64,000 nt of DNA from Hyphomicrobiales bacterium (GCA_900473685.1 UCNE01000008.1:186001-250000); one strand, 5' to 3'. Counted from the first letter of the stretch, positions 1-9,529 are shown. Made by a program: numbers and translations. The notes: generated by a model from the letters alone, not told the origin.

Positions 1-611
1 AAGTCATCGCCAAGGCGGGCGGCCCGGTGGCCCAGCCTTATGAAACTTACGTTACATTGGTGCGTGGCAAGAAGACCGGCACCGCACTGTTGAAATCCAT
101 CATCGAAAATCCGTCTGAAAACGTTCGCGTTCAACCCGGCGACCAGATTTTCGTCACGCGCGATCCGCGCACCTTCACGGTTCTCGGTTCGACCAAGATC
201 AACAAGCGTGTCGAATTCGGCGCGAGCGAACTCAACCTGCTGGAAGCCGTGGCGCTTGCTGGCGGTGGTGACGACAACACGATTGACGCCAAGGGGTATT
301 TCGTCTTCCGGTATGAAGAGCCGGATGTCGTCATGAGCCTGCTGGGAACTGAAAAGTTCAATGCGATGCTGCGCAAGGGCATGGCACCGGACAGTGTCGG
401 GCGTTATCCGATCGTCTATCGTCTCAACATGACGCAGCCCGATAGCCTGATCGTCGGGCAGACCTTCCCGGTCAAGAGCCGCGACGTGATCTATGCATCA
501 CGCCATCCGTCCGTCGACTTTTCAAAGTTCATGGCATTCGTGGCCAGACCGATTGGTATTGCGAATGGCGTTACGAATGTCGCGCAGGACATTCAAGATC
601 TGGAAAACTGA
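1..611 (+). CDS. Polysaccharide export protein (OPX/Wza-like), 3' part
   Basis: The gene is cut by the left window edge: the frame is open from base 3 and ends at the TGA at 609-611, so about 202 C-terminal codons are visible. The visible protein has a beta-grasp (SLBB-like) segment, recognisable by VQPGDQIFV followed by TVLGSTKINKRVEF and NLLEAVALAGG, as found in outer-membrane polysaccharide export proteins that form the exit channel for capsule or exopolysaccharide. The end contains an MAFVARPIGIANG segment. It is a different gene from the exoF at 58526-59800. The polymer it exports cannot be told because its operon lies outside the window. Confidence 0.8.
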   Translation, partial: VIAKAGGPVAQPYETYVTLVRGKKTGTALLKSIIENPSENVRVQPGDQIFVTRDPRTFTVLGSTKINKRVEFGASELNLLEAVALAGGGDDNTIDAKGYFVFRYEEPDVVMSLLGTEKFNAMLRKGMAPDSVGRYPIVYRLNMTQPDSLIVGQTFPVKSRDVIYASRHPSVDFSKFMAFVARPIGIANGVTNVAQDIQDLEN

Positions 612-644
612 TTACCGTCGGCCGAACACTTCTCCACACTATGA

Positions 645-678
645 AAAACCGGCGCTCGAGCAGAGCGCCGGTTTTTTC
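645..678. terminator. Bidirectional rho-independent terminator
   Basis: A perfect 9-bp stem (CCGGCGCTC at 649-657, GAGCGCCGG at 663-671) with a 5-nt loop is flanked by an A run on the left and TTTTTT on the right. It therefore works on both strands and separates the plus-strand export gene from the minus-strand GntR gene that converges on it. Confidence 0.85.
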
Positions 679-711
679 ATGTTTTGACCTGTTAAGCGTT
701 TGTCTATTCAA

Positions 712-1470
712 TCAGAACGAAAGATCCAGCATGCGGTCTTCGAACAGGCGGTTGCGGGAGCCTTCGAGGTGGAGGCGCATGGCCTTCTGTGCATCGTCGG
801 CACGGCCATCGGCGATCGCCTGATAGATGGCGTTATGCTCGTCGAAGACCTTTTCCAACCCCAGCCGCGGCCCCATCAGCGACAGGCCATGCAGATGCAT
901 GCCGACGGCGATGTGCGGCTTCAGTGCTTCGATGGAGGCCGTATAATAATGATTGTTGGCGGCTTCCGTAACGCTGCGGTGAAACACGAAGTCGGCGTCG
1001 GTACGGTGCAGCTGGTGGCTGGTCGCTTCGCGCAGGTCGGCAAGGGCGGCGGCGATCTTCTGGATGGCGGCTTCGTCGCGACGCTGGGCGGCAAAAAAAG
1101 CGGCAACCGGTTCGATTGTCAGGCGGAACTCATAGCAGCGCTGGATATCGGCGATGGTCTTGACCGGTGAATAGGCAAGATGGGTGGCAGGCGAGGCCTG
1201 GGCGCTAACGAAGGTGCCGGCGCCCTGGCGCGAATAGACCATGCCTTCCTCGCGCAGGCGCCCAAGTGCATCGCGCACGATCGGGCGTGAAACGCCCATG
1301 ATCGAGGCCAGTTCATGCTCGCCCGGCAGGCGGGAATCCGGCGGATAGTTGCCGGATCGGATGCGTTCGCGCAGCTGATCGAAGACGCGATCGACCAGTC
1401 GCACGGATTTGACGCGCTCCGGTTTGGCGTTCGGGCCGGGCTCTTCGATTGCGGGGGCATCCTGCGCCAT
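712..1470 (-). CDS. GntR-family (FCD domain) transcriptional regulator
   Basis: About 252 aa. The N-terminal winged helix-turn-helix is clear (LPGEHELASIMGVSRP followed by VRDALGRLREEGMV), and the all-helical C-terminal half is an FCD ligand-binding domain, the FadR-like subgroup that often senses small organic acids. It is the last gene of the minus-strand importer/kinase operon, so it is probably the local repressor of the island. The ATG at 1470 was chosen; a GTG at 1479 would overlap the kinase stop as GTGA and is an equally good start, since the neighbouring genes also overlap. A likely operator is the perfect palindrome at 8531-8543 in the divergent promoter region. The effector is unknown. 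Confidence 0.85.
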   Translation of the reverse strand: MAQDAPAIEEPGPNAKPERVKSVRLVDRVFDQLRERIRSGNYPPDSRLPGEHELASIMGVSRPIVRDALGRLREEGMVYSRQGAGTFVSAQASPATHLAYSPVKTIADIQRCYEFRLTIEPVAAFFAAQRRDEAAIQKIAAALADLREATSHQLHRTDADFVFHRSVTEAANNHYYTASIEALKPHIAVGMHLHGLSLMGPRLGLEKVFDEHNAIYQAIADGRADDAQKAMRLHLEGSRNRLFEDRMLDLSF

Positions 1471-1475
1471 TTTCT

Positions 1476-2579
1476 TCACCACGCCTGTTTTTCGATCCTT
1501 GTCAGAGGGGACGTTGTTTGACTTAGCAGATTCTCGGGTACGAGTTTTAGCAAAGAATCGATCGTACCGAAGCCCCCCGATTTGACCGCACAACAGATTG
1601 TCCGGGCGCCCATGATTTCTATTTGAAACCACGGGATGCCCGCTTCGATCTCGCCATTGGGGATCAGCACGCTGGCACCGACCGCTTTCAGGATTGCAAG
1701 TGCTGTGTCGCCGCCGCCCATCATCAGCATGTCAGGCCGGGTTTTCTCGACCACCCGCTGTATGCCGCCGGCAAAGCGGGAAACGACCTGCTCTGGGCTT
1801 GAAGTCAGGGCGCCGGAGCAGCGTGCCACAGCCGGGAGCTCGCAGATATCCTCCTGCGACAGTTCCCCGGCGGGCGCGTCTGCAATGGCGGCAAGCTGCC
1901 GATGTTCGGCTAGATGTGCGATCTGGTCCGAGGTGATGGGATCGCGCGATCCGAAGGCAAACAGGGTTTTGGCGGATACCGGCAGTGCCGGGCGAACGGC
2001 AGCTGGTCGTGCCAGAGAACGGGCAAACGCACTGCCAAGACCACGCGCGCCGACGGCGACCACGGTTGACCAGTTGGCTTGCCGAACGAGATCATCCAGA
2101 TCGGCATCGGTGCTGGCGTCATGAACATCGAGCGTCAACGCATTGGCTGGAAAGAGGACGCGGACCGGCAGCGGTGTTTCCACGCCCCGGCCGGTCACGG
2201 CGCCGTCGATGGTAAAACGCTGCTGGTCCGGAATGGCCGGCGCCACGACGATCCGGCTTCGGCCGGCAACTTCCGCAAGCGCCAGGCTTTCCGCTGCGAC
2301 ATTGCCCTTCAGCCGGGAGTCGATCTTCTTGAACAGAATGGGCGGTATGGCCGATCCCAGCGCGGCAACAGCCGCCTGCACCTTGCGCACCGCCTCGTCA
2401 GCCGAAAGCGCCCGCGATGCCGTGTTGATCACGATCACATCTGGAGCGTACGTCAGCGCTTCAGCTACGGCTTCGATGTCGATTGCCACCGCCACCTTCA
2501 GGCCAGCTTCGACAAAGGGCGTTCCGGTATCGAGTGCGCCCGTCAGGTCGTCGGCAATGATGGCGGCTTGCAGCGTCAT
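1476..2579 (-). CDS. DUF1537 four-carbon acid sugar kinase
   Basis: About 367 aa, the usual length for DUF1537 kinases, which phosphorylate four-carbon sugar acids such as threonate, erythronate or 3-oxo-tetronate. Visible signatures are ADDLTGALDTG near the N-terminus and KKIDSRLKGN around residue 85 (substrate domain), then MMGGGDTA and KSGGFG in the C-terminal nucleotide-binding domain. The ATG at 2579 overlaps the stop of the upstream ABC gene (ATGA), showing translational coupling. DUF1537 enzymes are known to act together with PdxA2 dehydrogenases, and such a gene is present at 12367-13347 in the same island. The exact substrate cannot be read from the sequence. Confidence 0.88.
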   Translation of the reverse strand: MTLQAAIIADDLTGALDTGTPFVEAGLKVAVAIDIEAVAEALTYAPDVIVINTASRALSADEAVRKVQAAVAALGSAIPPILFKKIDSRLKGNVAAESLALAEVAGRSRIVVAPAIPDQQRFTIDGAVTGRGVETPLPVRVLFPANALTLDVHDASTDADLDDLVRQANWSTVVAVGARGLGSAFARSLARPAAVRPALPVSAKTLFAFGSRDPITSDQIAHLAEHRQLAAIADAPAGELSQEDICELPAVARCSGALTSSPEQVVSRFAGGIQRVVEKTRPDMLMMGGGDTALAILKAVGASVLIPNGEIEAGIPWFQIEIMGARTICCAVKSGGFGTIDSLLKLVPENLLSQTTSPLTRIEKQAW

Positions 2580-3568
2580 CCAGACAATCCCTCCGTCACC
2601 GCGTGACAGGCAACCATGTGGCCCGGCCGCGCCTCGCGCCATTCCGGCACCGCCTTGCTGCAGACGTCCATAGCGATCGGGCAGCGGGTGTGGAAACGGC
2701 AGCCGGATGGCGGGGATAGCGGGCTTGGCACGTCGCCCTGCAGGATCTGCCGTTGGCGGCTGCGCTCATGCGCCGGATCGGCCTCCGGCACGGCGGAGAG
2801 CAGGGCCTTGGTGTAGGGATGCAACGGATGCTCGAACAGTTCTTCTCGGGTGGCAAGTTCGGCGAGACGGCCAAGATACATCACGCCGACGCGATCGCTG
2901 ATATGGCGGACGACGGCGAGGTCATGGGCGATGAACAGATAGGTCAGCCCGTATTTCTGCTGCAGATCGAGCAGCAGGTTGATGATCTGCGCCTGAACGG
3001 AAACATCGAGCGCCGAGATCGCTTCGTCGCAGACGATGAATTTTGGCTGGCAGGCGAGTGCCCGGGCAATCGCCACGCGCTGGCGCTGGCCACCGGACAG
3101 TTCGTGCGGATAGCGGGAGGCAAAGCGTGGCGGCAGGCCGACATCGGCAAGCAGTGTCGCGATCCGGTCCTTCAGCTCGGCCTTGGTGGCCAGCTTGTGA
3201 AACAGGATCGGCTCGCCGACGGCTTCCCCGATGGTCATGCGCGGGTTGAGCGTCGAATAGGGGTCCTGGAAGACGATCTGCAACTGCCGGCGATAGGGCC
3301 GCATCGCCTTTTCGTCGAGCTCGACGATATTCTTGCCCTGATAGATCACCTTGCCTTCGGTGGCCCGGTGCAGATTGAGCAGGGTGAAGCCTGTCGTCGA
3401 CTTGCCGCAACCGGATTCCCCGACAAGGCTCAAGGTCTCGCCCTCGAGAATATCGAAGGTGATATTATCAAGCGCATGCACGGTGGCCGCCCGCTCCCCG
3501 AACGCGCCGAGCCGGACGTGGAAGTGTTTGACCAGATTTTCGATGCGCATCAGCGGCTGAACACCCAT
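2576..3568 (-). CDS. Oligopeptide/opine-type ABC transporter ATP-binding protein (OppF-like)
   Basis: About 330 aa. Walker A is GESGCGKST, the signature is [15 protein letters not shown] and Walker B is [11 protein letters not shown], all intact. The C-terminus has the oligopeptide/dipeptide extension with clustered cysteines ([16 protein letters not shown]), typical of the OppF/DppF subunits. It energises import of a solute through the two permeases encoded upstream. The ATG at 3568 shares its A with the stop of the preceding ATPase gene (TGATG); an extra in-frame GTG lies one codon upstream. Confidence 0.92.
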   Translation of the reverse strand: MGVQPLMRIENLVKHFHVRLGAFGERAATVHALDNITFDILEGETLSLVGESGCGKSTTGFTLLNLHRATEGKVIYQGKNIVELDEKAMRPYRRQLQIVFQDPYSTLNPRMTIGEAVGEPILFHKLATKAELKDRIATLLADVGLPPRFASRYPHELSGGQRQRVAIARALACQPKFIVCDEAISALDVSVQAQIINLLLDLQQKYGLTYLFIAHDLAVVRHISDRVGVMYLGRLAELATREELFEHPLHPYTKALLSAVPEADPAHERSRQRQILQGDVPSPLSPPSGCRFHTRCPIAMDVCSKAVPEWREARPGHMVACHAVTEGLSG

Positions 3569-4602
3569 CACGCGGCCTCCAATTTTCTTTGGGCGACGAA
3601 GCAGGCGACGCGGTGCGCGCCGTTCTGGCCAAGGCCTTCCAGGGACGGAACGCGCTCATGACAGATCGCTTCCGCCAGCGGGCAGCGCGGCGCAAACGGA
3701 CAGCCTTTTGGGCGGCGGCCGGGTTCTGGCGGTGTGCCGCCGATGGAACTGAGACGCGTCGAGCGCTCGTCGGACAGTTTCGGGATCGAGGCGAGAAGCC
3801 CCTGCGTATAGGGGTGGCTCGGATTGGCAAACAGCGCGTCGACAGGCGCGTCCTCGACCACCGTGCCGGCATAGAGCACGTTGATGCGGTCGACCAGACC
3901 GGCAATCAGCGCCAGATCATGGGTGATCCAGACCACCGACATGCCGAGCTTGTCACGCAAGTCCTTCACTAGGTCGACGATCTGCGCCTGGATCGTTACG
4001 TCGAGCGCCGTGGTCGGTTCGTCAGCGATCAAGAGCTGCGGATTGCAGGCAAGACCGATGGCGATCATCACGCGCTGGCGCATACCGCCGGAGAGTTCAT
4101 GCGGATAGGCGTCGAGACGATCTTCGGCGCCGGGAATACCGACAAGCTTCAAGAGTTCGCCAGCCCGCTTGCGCGCGTCCGCCTTCGACATGCCGCGATG
4201 ATAGATCAGCGGCTCGGCCAGCTGCTGGCCGATGCGCATCACCGGATTGAGCGAGGTCATCGGATCCTGGAAGATGAAGCCGACATCGCCGCCGCGCACC
4301 TTTCGCAGGTCCGAATTCGACATTTTCTGCAGGTCACGTCCGGCAAAATTGGCTTCGCCCTTGGTGACTTTAATCTTGTTGGGCAGAAGCCGCATCATGC
4401 TGAGCATGGTCAGGCTCTTGCCGCAGCCGGATTCGCCGACGATGCCGAGCGTCTCGCCCTTATCGACATGCAGGTCGATGCCGTCAACGATGGTTGCCGG
4501 ACCGCTGCGGGTTTCGATCTCGATGGTCAGGCCCCTGACGTCGAGCAGGCGCTCGCCTGTCTTGGCCGGCGGTTCTGGACGGATATTGTTGGCCATCATC
4601 AT
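3568..4602 (-). CDS. Oligopeptide/opine-type ABC transporter ATP-binding protein (OppD-like)
   Basis: About 344 aa. Walker [10 protein letters not shown], signature LSGGMRQRVMIAIGL and Walker B LLIADEPTTALD are intact, and the C-terminal cysteine-rich extension (GCPFAPRCPLAEAIC) marks the OppD/DppD type. It is the second ATPase of the importer. The start was placed at the first of three tandem ATG codons (4602), which overlaps the stop of the permease gene as TGATG. The open frame extends far upstream inside the permease gene, but that part has no protein-like composition. Confidence 0.92.
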   Translation of the reverse strand: MMMANNIRPEPPAKTGERLLDVRGLTIEIETRSGPATIVDGIDLHVDKGETLGIVGESGCGKSLTMLSMMRLLPNKIKVTKGEANFAGRDLQKMSNSDLRKVRGGDVGFIFQDPMTSLNPVMRIGQQLAEPLIYHRGMSKADARKRAGELLKLVGIPGAEDRLDAYPHELSGGMRQRVMIAIGLACNPQLLIADEPTTALDVTIQAQIVDLVKDLRDKLGMSVVWITHDLALIAGLVDRINVLYAGTVVEDAPVDALFANPSHPYTQGLLASIPKLSDERSTRLSSIGGTPPEPGRRPKGCPFAPRCPLAEAICHERVPSLEGLGQNGAHRVACFVAQRKLEAA

Positions 4603-5561
4603 CACTTGGCTCCGCGCGGATTGAGGGCATCGTTGAGACCGTCGCCGAGGAATGAAAATGCGACGGAGGCAAGGCCGAGGACTGCGGCAGGGGCGGCAAG
4701 CAGGTGCGGATAATGCTGCCAGACGCGCAGGCCGTCGGAGATCATGTTGCCCCAGCTTGGGGTCGGCGGGTTGACGCCGACGCCGAGGAACGAGAAGGCG
4801 CTTTCCAGAACCATGGCGGTGCCGAGACCGGCGCTGACTGCGACGATCAGTGGTCCCAGCGCATTCGGCACGACATAGCGCATCAGGATGATGCGGTTGG
4901 TCAGCCCCAGCGCCTGGGCGGCGGTGATATAAGGCCGCGAGCGGATCGACAGTACCTGAGCGCGCACGAGACGGGCATAGGGCGGCCAGGAGATCAGCGC
5001 CATCGAGCCGAAGACCAGCAGGAAATCGACCCAGATGGTTTCGCGATAGAAGGGATTGAGCGTCGCCAGGTAGCGGCTCTCCATCCAGCTGGCGATCGGC
5101 GTTTTCAAGGATGCATTGATGACGACGACAAGCAGCAGGTTGGGGATCGACATCGTCATGTCGGTCAGCCACATGACGATCCGGTCCAGCCAGCCGCCGA
5201 AGAAGCCTGCCAATGCGCCGAGCGTTACGCCGATCACCACAGCTATGAAGGTGACGACGATGGCGACGAGGAACGCTGTGCGCGTACCGTAGACAACGCG
5301 GCTGAAGACATCGCGGCCGAGGTCGTCGGTGCCGAACAGATGCGACAAAGAGGGGCCCAGATTACGCGAATTCAGGTCTTGGCTGAGAAAGTCGTAGGGC
5401 GTCAGGTACGGCCCGAGCAATGCGGTGAAGGCAAGGATGACGACGACGGCGAGACCGAAGACCGCAAGCTTGTTGCGGCGCAGGCGGTGCCAAGCATCAC
5501 GCCAGAGGCTGACAGGCGGTTCGATCTCGATGGGAGTGGTGGTCATGGGAACGACGGACAT
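4602..5561 (-). CDS. ABC transporter permease (OppC-like)
   Basis: About 319 aa inner-membrane protein. A cytoplasmic N-terminus ending in LRRNKLAVFGLAVVVILAF leads into the first membrane segment, followed by the typical GTDDLGRDVFSRVVYGTR motif of OppC/DppC permeases and the EAA-type loop around EAA-like AAQALGLTNRIILMRYVVPN. It forms the translocation pore with the OppB-like protein encoded immediately upstream (2 bp between the genes). An internal ATG at 5546 is an alternative start. Confidence 0.92.
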   Translation of the reverse strand: MSVVPMTTTPIEIEPPVSLWRDAWHRLRRNKLAVFGLAVVVILAFTALLGPYLTPYDFLSQDLNSRNLGPSLSHLFGTDDLGRDVFSRVVYGTRTAFLVAIVVTFIAVVIGVTLGALAGFFGGWLDRIVMWLTDMTMSIPNLLLVVVINASLKTPIASWMESRYLATLNPFYRETIWVDFLLVFGSMALISWPPYARLVRAQVLSIRSRPYITAAQALGLTNRIILMRYVVPNALGPLIVAVSAGLGTAMVLESAFSFLGVGVNPPTPSWGNMISDGLRVWQHYPHLLAAPAAVLGLASVAFSFLGDGLNDALNPRGAK

Positions 5562-5563
5562 GG

Positions 5564-6520
5564 TCAGCGGCTCCTTCTTGTATCGTTGGCGCGCGGGTCG
5601 AGCAGCGGATAGAGCACATCGACAAGTAGATTGGAGATCATCACCAGGAACGAGCCGATCAGCGTGATGGCGAGGATGACGGGATAATCGGTATTGGTCA
5701 GCGCCTGAACGGTGAGGCGGCCAAGACCGGGCAGGCCGAAGACCAGCTCGACGAAGATGGCGCCGTTGACGATAGTGATCATGATCAGGCCGAGCTGAGT
5801 GACGACCGGCGTCAGCACCGGCCGCAGGATATGGCGCAGTGCCACGATTACTTCCGGAACGCCCTTGGCCCGGGCGGTGCGGACAAAATCCTCCGACAGG
5901 ACCTCGATCACGGCAGCGCGGGTTTGGCGCACGATCAGCGCGATCGGCTGGAAGGAAAGAACGAGCAGCGGCAAAAGGATGCGCACGTCGAAGACTCCGC
6001 CCCAGCCATAGGGCACGGCGGAGCCCGGCAGGATCATGATCAACATCACCATCAGCATCGGGCCTGCGACATAGGCCGGGATTGCCCAGAGAAACAGCGC
6101 CGAGCCGAGAATGGCATAGTCGGTGCGGGTGTTCTGGTTGAGCGCTGCGATCAGCCCGAGCGGAATGGCAACGACGGCGGTCAGAATGACAGAACAGAGC
6201 GCCAGCTTGAAGGATACGGGGGCTGCGGCCGAAATCATCGCCCAGACGGAACGGCCTGAGCTCAGCGAATTGCCGAAATTGCCATGCAGCAGGTTCCAGA
6301 TATAGCTGCCGAACTGGATGAGGAACGGCCGGTTGAGGCCAGCACTTTCGCGGATCGCCTCGATACGCTCGGGATTATAGGCAACGTCGCCGGGCGCGCG
6401 CAGGAAGATCAGCTTGATCGGATCGCCGGCGCCGTAATAGGCCAGCGCATAGACGCCGAGCATGACAAGAAGGACGGATGGAATCCAGACGACGAAACGG
6501 GTCGTGATATAACGCAGCAT
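5564..6520 (-). CDS. ABC transporter permease (OppB-like)
   Basis: About 318 aa inner-membrane protein beginning MLRYITTRFVVWIPSVLLVM, a standard OppB/DppB N-terminal segment. The EAA loop TARAKGVPEVIVALRHILRP is visible near residue 220, and the C-terminus ends in the conserved LVDVLYPLLDPRAN. It is the first permease of the operon, about 140 bp downstream of the solute-binding protein gene. Confidence 0.92.
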   Translation of the reverse strand: MLRYITTRFVVWIPSVLLVMLGVYALAYYGAGDPIKLIFLRAPGDVAYNPERIEAIRESAGLNRPFLIQFGSYIWNLLHGNFGNSLSSGRSVWAMISAAAPVSFKLALCSVILTAVVAIPLGLIAALNQNTRTDYAILGSALFLWAIPAYVAGPMLMVMLIMILPGSAVPYGWGGVFDVRILLPLLVLSFQPIALIVRQTRAAVIEVLSEDFVRTARAKGVPEVIVALRHILRPVLTPVVTQLGLIMITIVNGAIFVELVFGLPGLGRLTVQALTNTDYPVILAITLIGSFLVMISNLLVDVLYPLLDPRANDTRRSR

Positions 6521-6663
6521 GGCAGTCTCCCACCCTTGGTTTCAGAAGATGAAGCTTCGAGCTTTGCCCTGCGGGGTCAAGCGCCGCAATCATACTCCAG
6601 CATTCGCAATCTGTGCGGAAACGGTTTCCGCCTCCGCACAGAATAAGGTGTCAGCGCGGCGGC

Positions 6664-8319
6664 TTAGCCAGCGACCGAAATGTCCCAGGGGGCAACAACC
6701 TGCCAGTCGAGGTTCTTGCCCATGCCGGTGACCTTGTCGGTCGCCCAGCGCGACATCGCCTGCGCGTACCAGGGGATGAAGCTCCAGTCTTCGCGGAAGG
6801 CCTTCTGGGCTTCGAGCGCCAGAGCAACACGCTGCGGGTCGTCCACCGACTTGGTGGCGGCTTCGGCGAGCAGGCTGTCGACCTTGTCGTTCTTGTAACC
6901 GCCGAGCTTGTTCTGCGCGTTCGACGAGGTCGAGGCGATGGAACCGGCGAGATAGGAGACGGCATCGGGAACACGGGTACCGACGTCGTCGCGGAAGATC
7001 TGCACCGCATTCTGGTCAGGCCCGGCATAGGCATCCTGCTGCGGCTTCATGTCGACGGCGGTGATGCCGAGGTTCTGGCGCCATTGCTCGGCAATGAACT
7101 GGGCGGCAGCCTCGATGGCGGGGCCGGAAACGCCGACAAAGAGCAGCTTGGGCAGACGTTCCGGGCCGCCATAGCTGGATTCGGCCAGCAATTTCTTGGC
7201 GCCTTCCGGATCATAGGGATAAGGCTCGAAGCCGGAGTTGTCGGCGCCGGGGACGGAATTGATGACCTGGTCGGTTTTCTTGTGGGGGCCGTCCGGGAAG
7301 GACGCCTTCATCAGGCCATCGCGATCGACAGCCATGATCAATGCCTGACGCACTTTCGGATCGTCCATCGGCGCGCGCGCCGAGTTGAACCAGAAATGCT
7401 GGCTGGTCGGGATCAGCGGGCCTTCCGCAAAGCTGGCGCCGAGGTCCTGGATGATGGTCGAGGTGACCAGTTCCGTATGGGCATTGTATTCGCCGGACTT
7501 CAGCAGCGACGTCGCGGTGACGTTGTCTTCGATCGAGTCGATCTCGATACGGGCGAGCTTCGGCTTCGGGCCGAAGAAATTTTCATTCGGTTCGAACACC
7601 AGTTTTCCGGCATCGAGATCGATGCTGGTCAGCTTGAAGGGGCCGGAATAGACGGCGCTGCTGGTTGGCATGTACCAGTCGGTGATTTCCTCGCCATCTT
7701 CGCCACGCGATTGCGAGGCCTTGGTGATCGGCGCGATATGGTTGCCGAGACGCATGAAGAAGATCGGATCTGATTCCGACAGGGTCACCACAATCGTGCC
7801 TTCATCCGGCGTCGCGATACCGGAAATTTCTTTGGCCTTGCCGGCGCTGACATCCGCATAGCCTGCGACCTTGCTCAGCACCTGGTCGGCGCGCTGGTTC
7901 TTGGTGTTTGGCATGGCCGAAACGTTCCAGGAACCCTTGACGTCTTCCGCGGTGATCTTGCTGCCATCCGAGAAGACGGCCTTCGGATCGATCTTGAAGG
8001 TCCAGGTCTTGCTCTCGGCATCCGGCTCCCAGCTTGTAAAGACGTAAGGGTGCAACTCGCCCTTCGAGTCGAAATACATCGGCGACGCCCACCAGGCGGA
8101 ATTCCAGCGATACGGCACGCCACCGCCGCGCAACGGTGACCAATCCTGGTTGAAGGCCGGGTTCGCGACCTTGAGTACCTGGCCTACCTGGGCCATGACA
8201 ATGCGGGCATTCAGGCCGAACAGGCCAAGCGCCACGCTGGTGCCGAGGCCGAGTTTCAAGGTATTGCGGCGCGTCATCTGCGGCTGCGACGAGCCGCCTT
8301 CCTTGTTCTGATTAGACAT
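6664..8319 (-). CDS. ABC transporter substrate-binding protein, family 5 (peptide/nickel/opine)
   Basis: About 551 aa periplasmic solute-binding protein of the DppA/OppA class (SBP_bac_5). The N-terminus has a twin-arginine style signal, TRRNTLKLGLGTSVALGLFG, so Tat export is likely. The family signature region is seen as VFSDGSKITAEDVKGSWN. The start at 8319 follows a GGAGG box 5 nt upstream. It is the first gene of the minus-strand operon (binding protein, two permeases, two ATPases, kinase, regulator). Family 5 proteins bind peptides, opines, oligosaccharides and other large solutes, so the ligand is open; the surrounding enzymes argue for a sugar-acid compound. Confidence 0.92.
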   Translation of the reverse strand: MSNQNKEGGSSQPQMTRRNTLKLGLGTSVALGLFGLNARIVMAQVGQVLKVANPAFNQDWSPLRGGGVPYRWNSAWWASPMYFDSKGELHPYVFTSWEPDAESKTWTFKIDPKAVFSDGSKITAEDVKGSWNVSAMPNTKNQRADQVLSKVAGYADVSAGKAKEISGIATPDEGTIVVTLSESDPIFFMRLGNHIAPITKASQSRGEDGEEITDWYMPTSSAVYSGPFKLTSIDLDAGKLVFEPNENFFGPKPKLARIEIDSIEDNVTATSLLKSGEYNAHTELVTSTIIQDLGASFAEGPLIPTSQHFWFNSARAPMDDPKVRQALIMAVDRDGLMKASFPDGPHKKTDQVINSVPGADNSGFEPYPYDPEGAKKLLAESSYGGPERLPKLLFVGVSGPAIEAAAQFIAEQWRQNLGITAVDMKPQQDAYAGPDQNAVQIFRDDVGTRVPDAVSYLAGSIASTSSNAQNKLGGYKNDKVDSLLAEAATKSVDDPQRVALALEAQKAFREDWSFIPWYAQAMSRWATDKVTGMGKNLDWQVVAPWDISVAG

Positions 8320-8611
8320 CTGATCCTCCAATAGATGCTGTCATCGCGCCCTCCTTCTGCCGGTTCGGGGCAGTCTGCCGCGCCATGATGAGGCCGGACA
8401 CTGGATCGTTATTGTAAATATGTCAACATTAATTCTTGGTTATATTCACTCCCATCGGAAAATGTCATATAAAATTGATATTTTTCAATAGGATAATTTT
8501 CTGTTGAAATTTTCAATGAAGAATTTTTCTTGACAAGTTGTCATGATTGGAGAAAAAGCGAGGGGCGGCGGCGCCAAAACGGCCGGACGGCTGCGGGAGG
8601 AGTTTGCGAAA
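8320..8611. promoter_or_regulatory. Divergent promoter region of the catabolic island
   Basis: This 292-bp AT-rich stretch separates the minus-strand importer operon from the plus-strand aldolase operon and must hold both promoters. It contains a perfect operator-like palindrome (8531-8543) and a weaker one, ATGTCAACAT, near 8416-8425. A strong ribosome binding site (GGGAGGAG at about 8595-8602) belongs to the aldolase gene. No gene fits here: an in-frame ATG at 8543 exists but lies inside the palindrome and has no ribosome binding site. Confidence 0.6.
8531..8543. promoter_or_regulatory. Putative GntR operator
   Basis: TGACAAGTTGTCA is a perfect odd palindrome (6-bp arms around one base), about 70 bp before the aldolase start. 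Short palindromes of this shape are usual targets for FadR-type GntR regulators, and such a gene closes the divergent operon (712-1470). Binding is inferred. Confidence 0.5.
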
Positions 8612-9517
8612 ATGACGATTCACAAGATCACCGGCGTCTACAGCGCCGCTACGACGCCGCTCAATGCCGATGACACGCCCGATCTCGGCCTGTTCACCGC
8701 CCATTGTCAGCGGCTTCTGAGCGAGGGCTGCCACGGCGTGGCGCTGCTCGGCACGACCGGCGAGGCCAATTCGTTTTCGTCCGCAGAGCGCCGCGATATT
8801 CTCGAGGCGGCTCTGAAGGCTGGGATATCCGGCGATCAGTTGATGCCAGGGACGGGCGTAGCGGCCATTCCGGAGACGATCGAGCTGACGCGGCATGCGT
8901 TGTCCAATGGCGTGAGCCGGGTCGTCATGCTGCCACCCTTCTATTACAAGGGTGTATCGGACGACGGGTTGTTTGCCGCCTACGCACGGATCATCGAGAC
9001 GATCGCCGACGACCGGCTGCGCGTCGTTCTCTATCACATTCCCCAGGTTTCCGGCATTCCGCTGACCCTGCCGCTGATCGGCCGGTTGATCGAGGCTTTC
9101 CCGGATACCGTCGTTGGCATCAAGGATTCGGCCGGCGACTTTGCCAATATGGAAGCGCTGCTGGCGGCATTTCCAGGCTTTTCCGTGCTCGCCGGTGCCG
9201 ATCCGCTGCTTTTGCCGCTGATCAAGGCCGGTGGCGCAGGCTGCATCACCGCAACCTCCAATCTGGTCGCAGACTCTCTTCGGACCGTCTACGATCATGC
9301 CAACGATCCGGCTCGTGCAGTTGAGGTCGAGACGGCGCAGGTACGCATCAACGCCTATCGTTCGCTGTCCAACTCCTACGTCCAGATCCCAACGATCAAG
9401 GCGATGGTCGGCCTGAAGAATGGCAATTCCGCCTGGGTACGGCCGCGGCCGCCGCTGATGGCGCTGGGCGCCGCCGACCAGACGGATCTCGCTGTCAAAT
9501 TCACCCAATTGCCATAG
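8612..9517 (+). CDS. Dihydrodipicolinate synthase/N-acetylneuraminate lyase family protein
   Basis: About 301 aa TIM-barrel class I aldolase. The family motif GTTGEANSFS is at about residue 47, the tyrosine motif is LYHIPQVSG, and the Schiff-base lysine lies in VVGIKDSAGD. Enzymes of this family join or split pyruvate and an aldehyde (DapA, NanA, KDG aldolase and relatives). The location beside sugar-acid genes, away from lysine genes, points to a catabolic aldolase or dehydratase and not to lysine synthesis. The ATG at 8612 follows GGGAGGAG with 9-nt spacing. The next gene starts 12 bp downstream. Confidence 0.87.
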   Translation: MTIHKITGVYSAATTPLNADDTPDLGLFTAHCQRLLSEGCHGVALLGTTGEANSFSSAERRDILEAALKAGISGDQLMPGTGVAAIPETIELTRHALSNGVSRVVMLPPFYYKGVSDDGLFAAYARIIETIADDRLRVVLYHIPQVSGIPLTLPLIGRLIEAFPDTVVGIKDSAGDFANMEALLAAFPGFSVLAGADPLLLPLIKAGGAGCITATSNLVADSLRTVYDHANDPARAVEVETAQVRINAYRSLSNSYVQIPTIKAMVGLKNGNSAWVRPRPPLMALGAADQTDLAVKFTQLP

Positions 9518-9529
9518 GAGGAGCGCGTT

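Noticed and set aside
8612-9517. Reading the DapA-like gene as lysine biosynthetic dapA
   Set aside because: Operon context is catabolic and it is paired with a BNR-repeat protein, so a catabolic aldolase is the better call.
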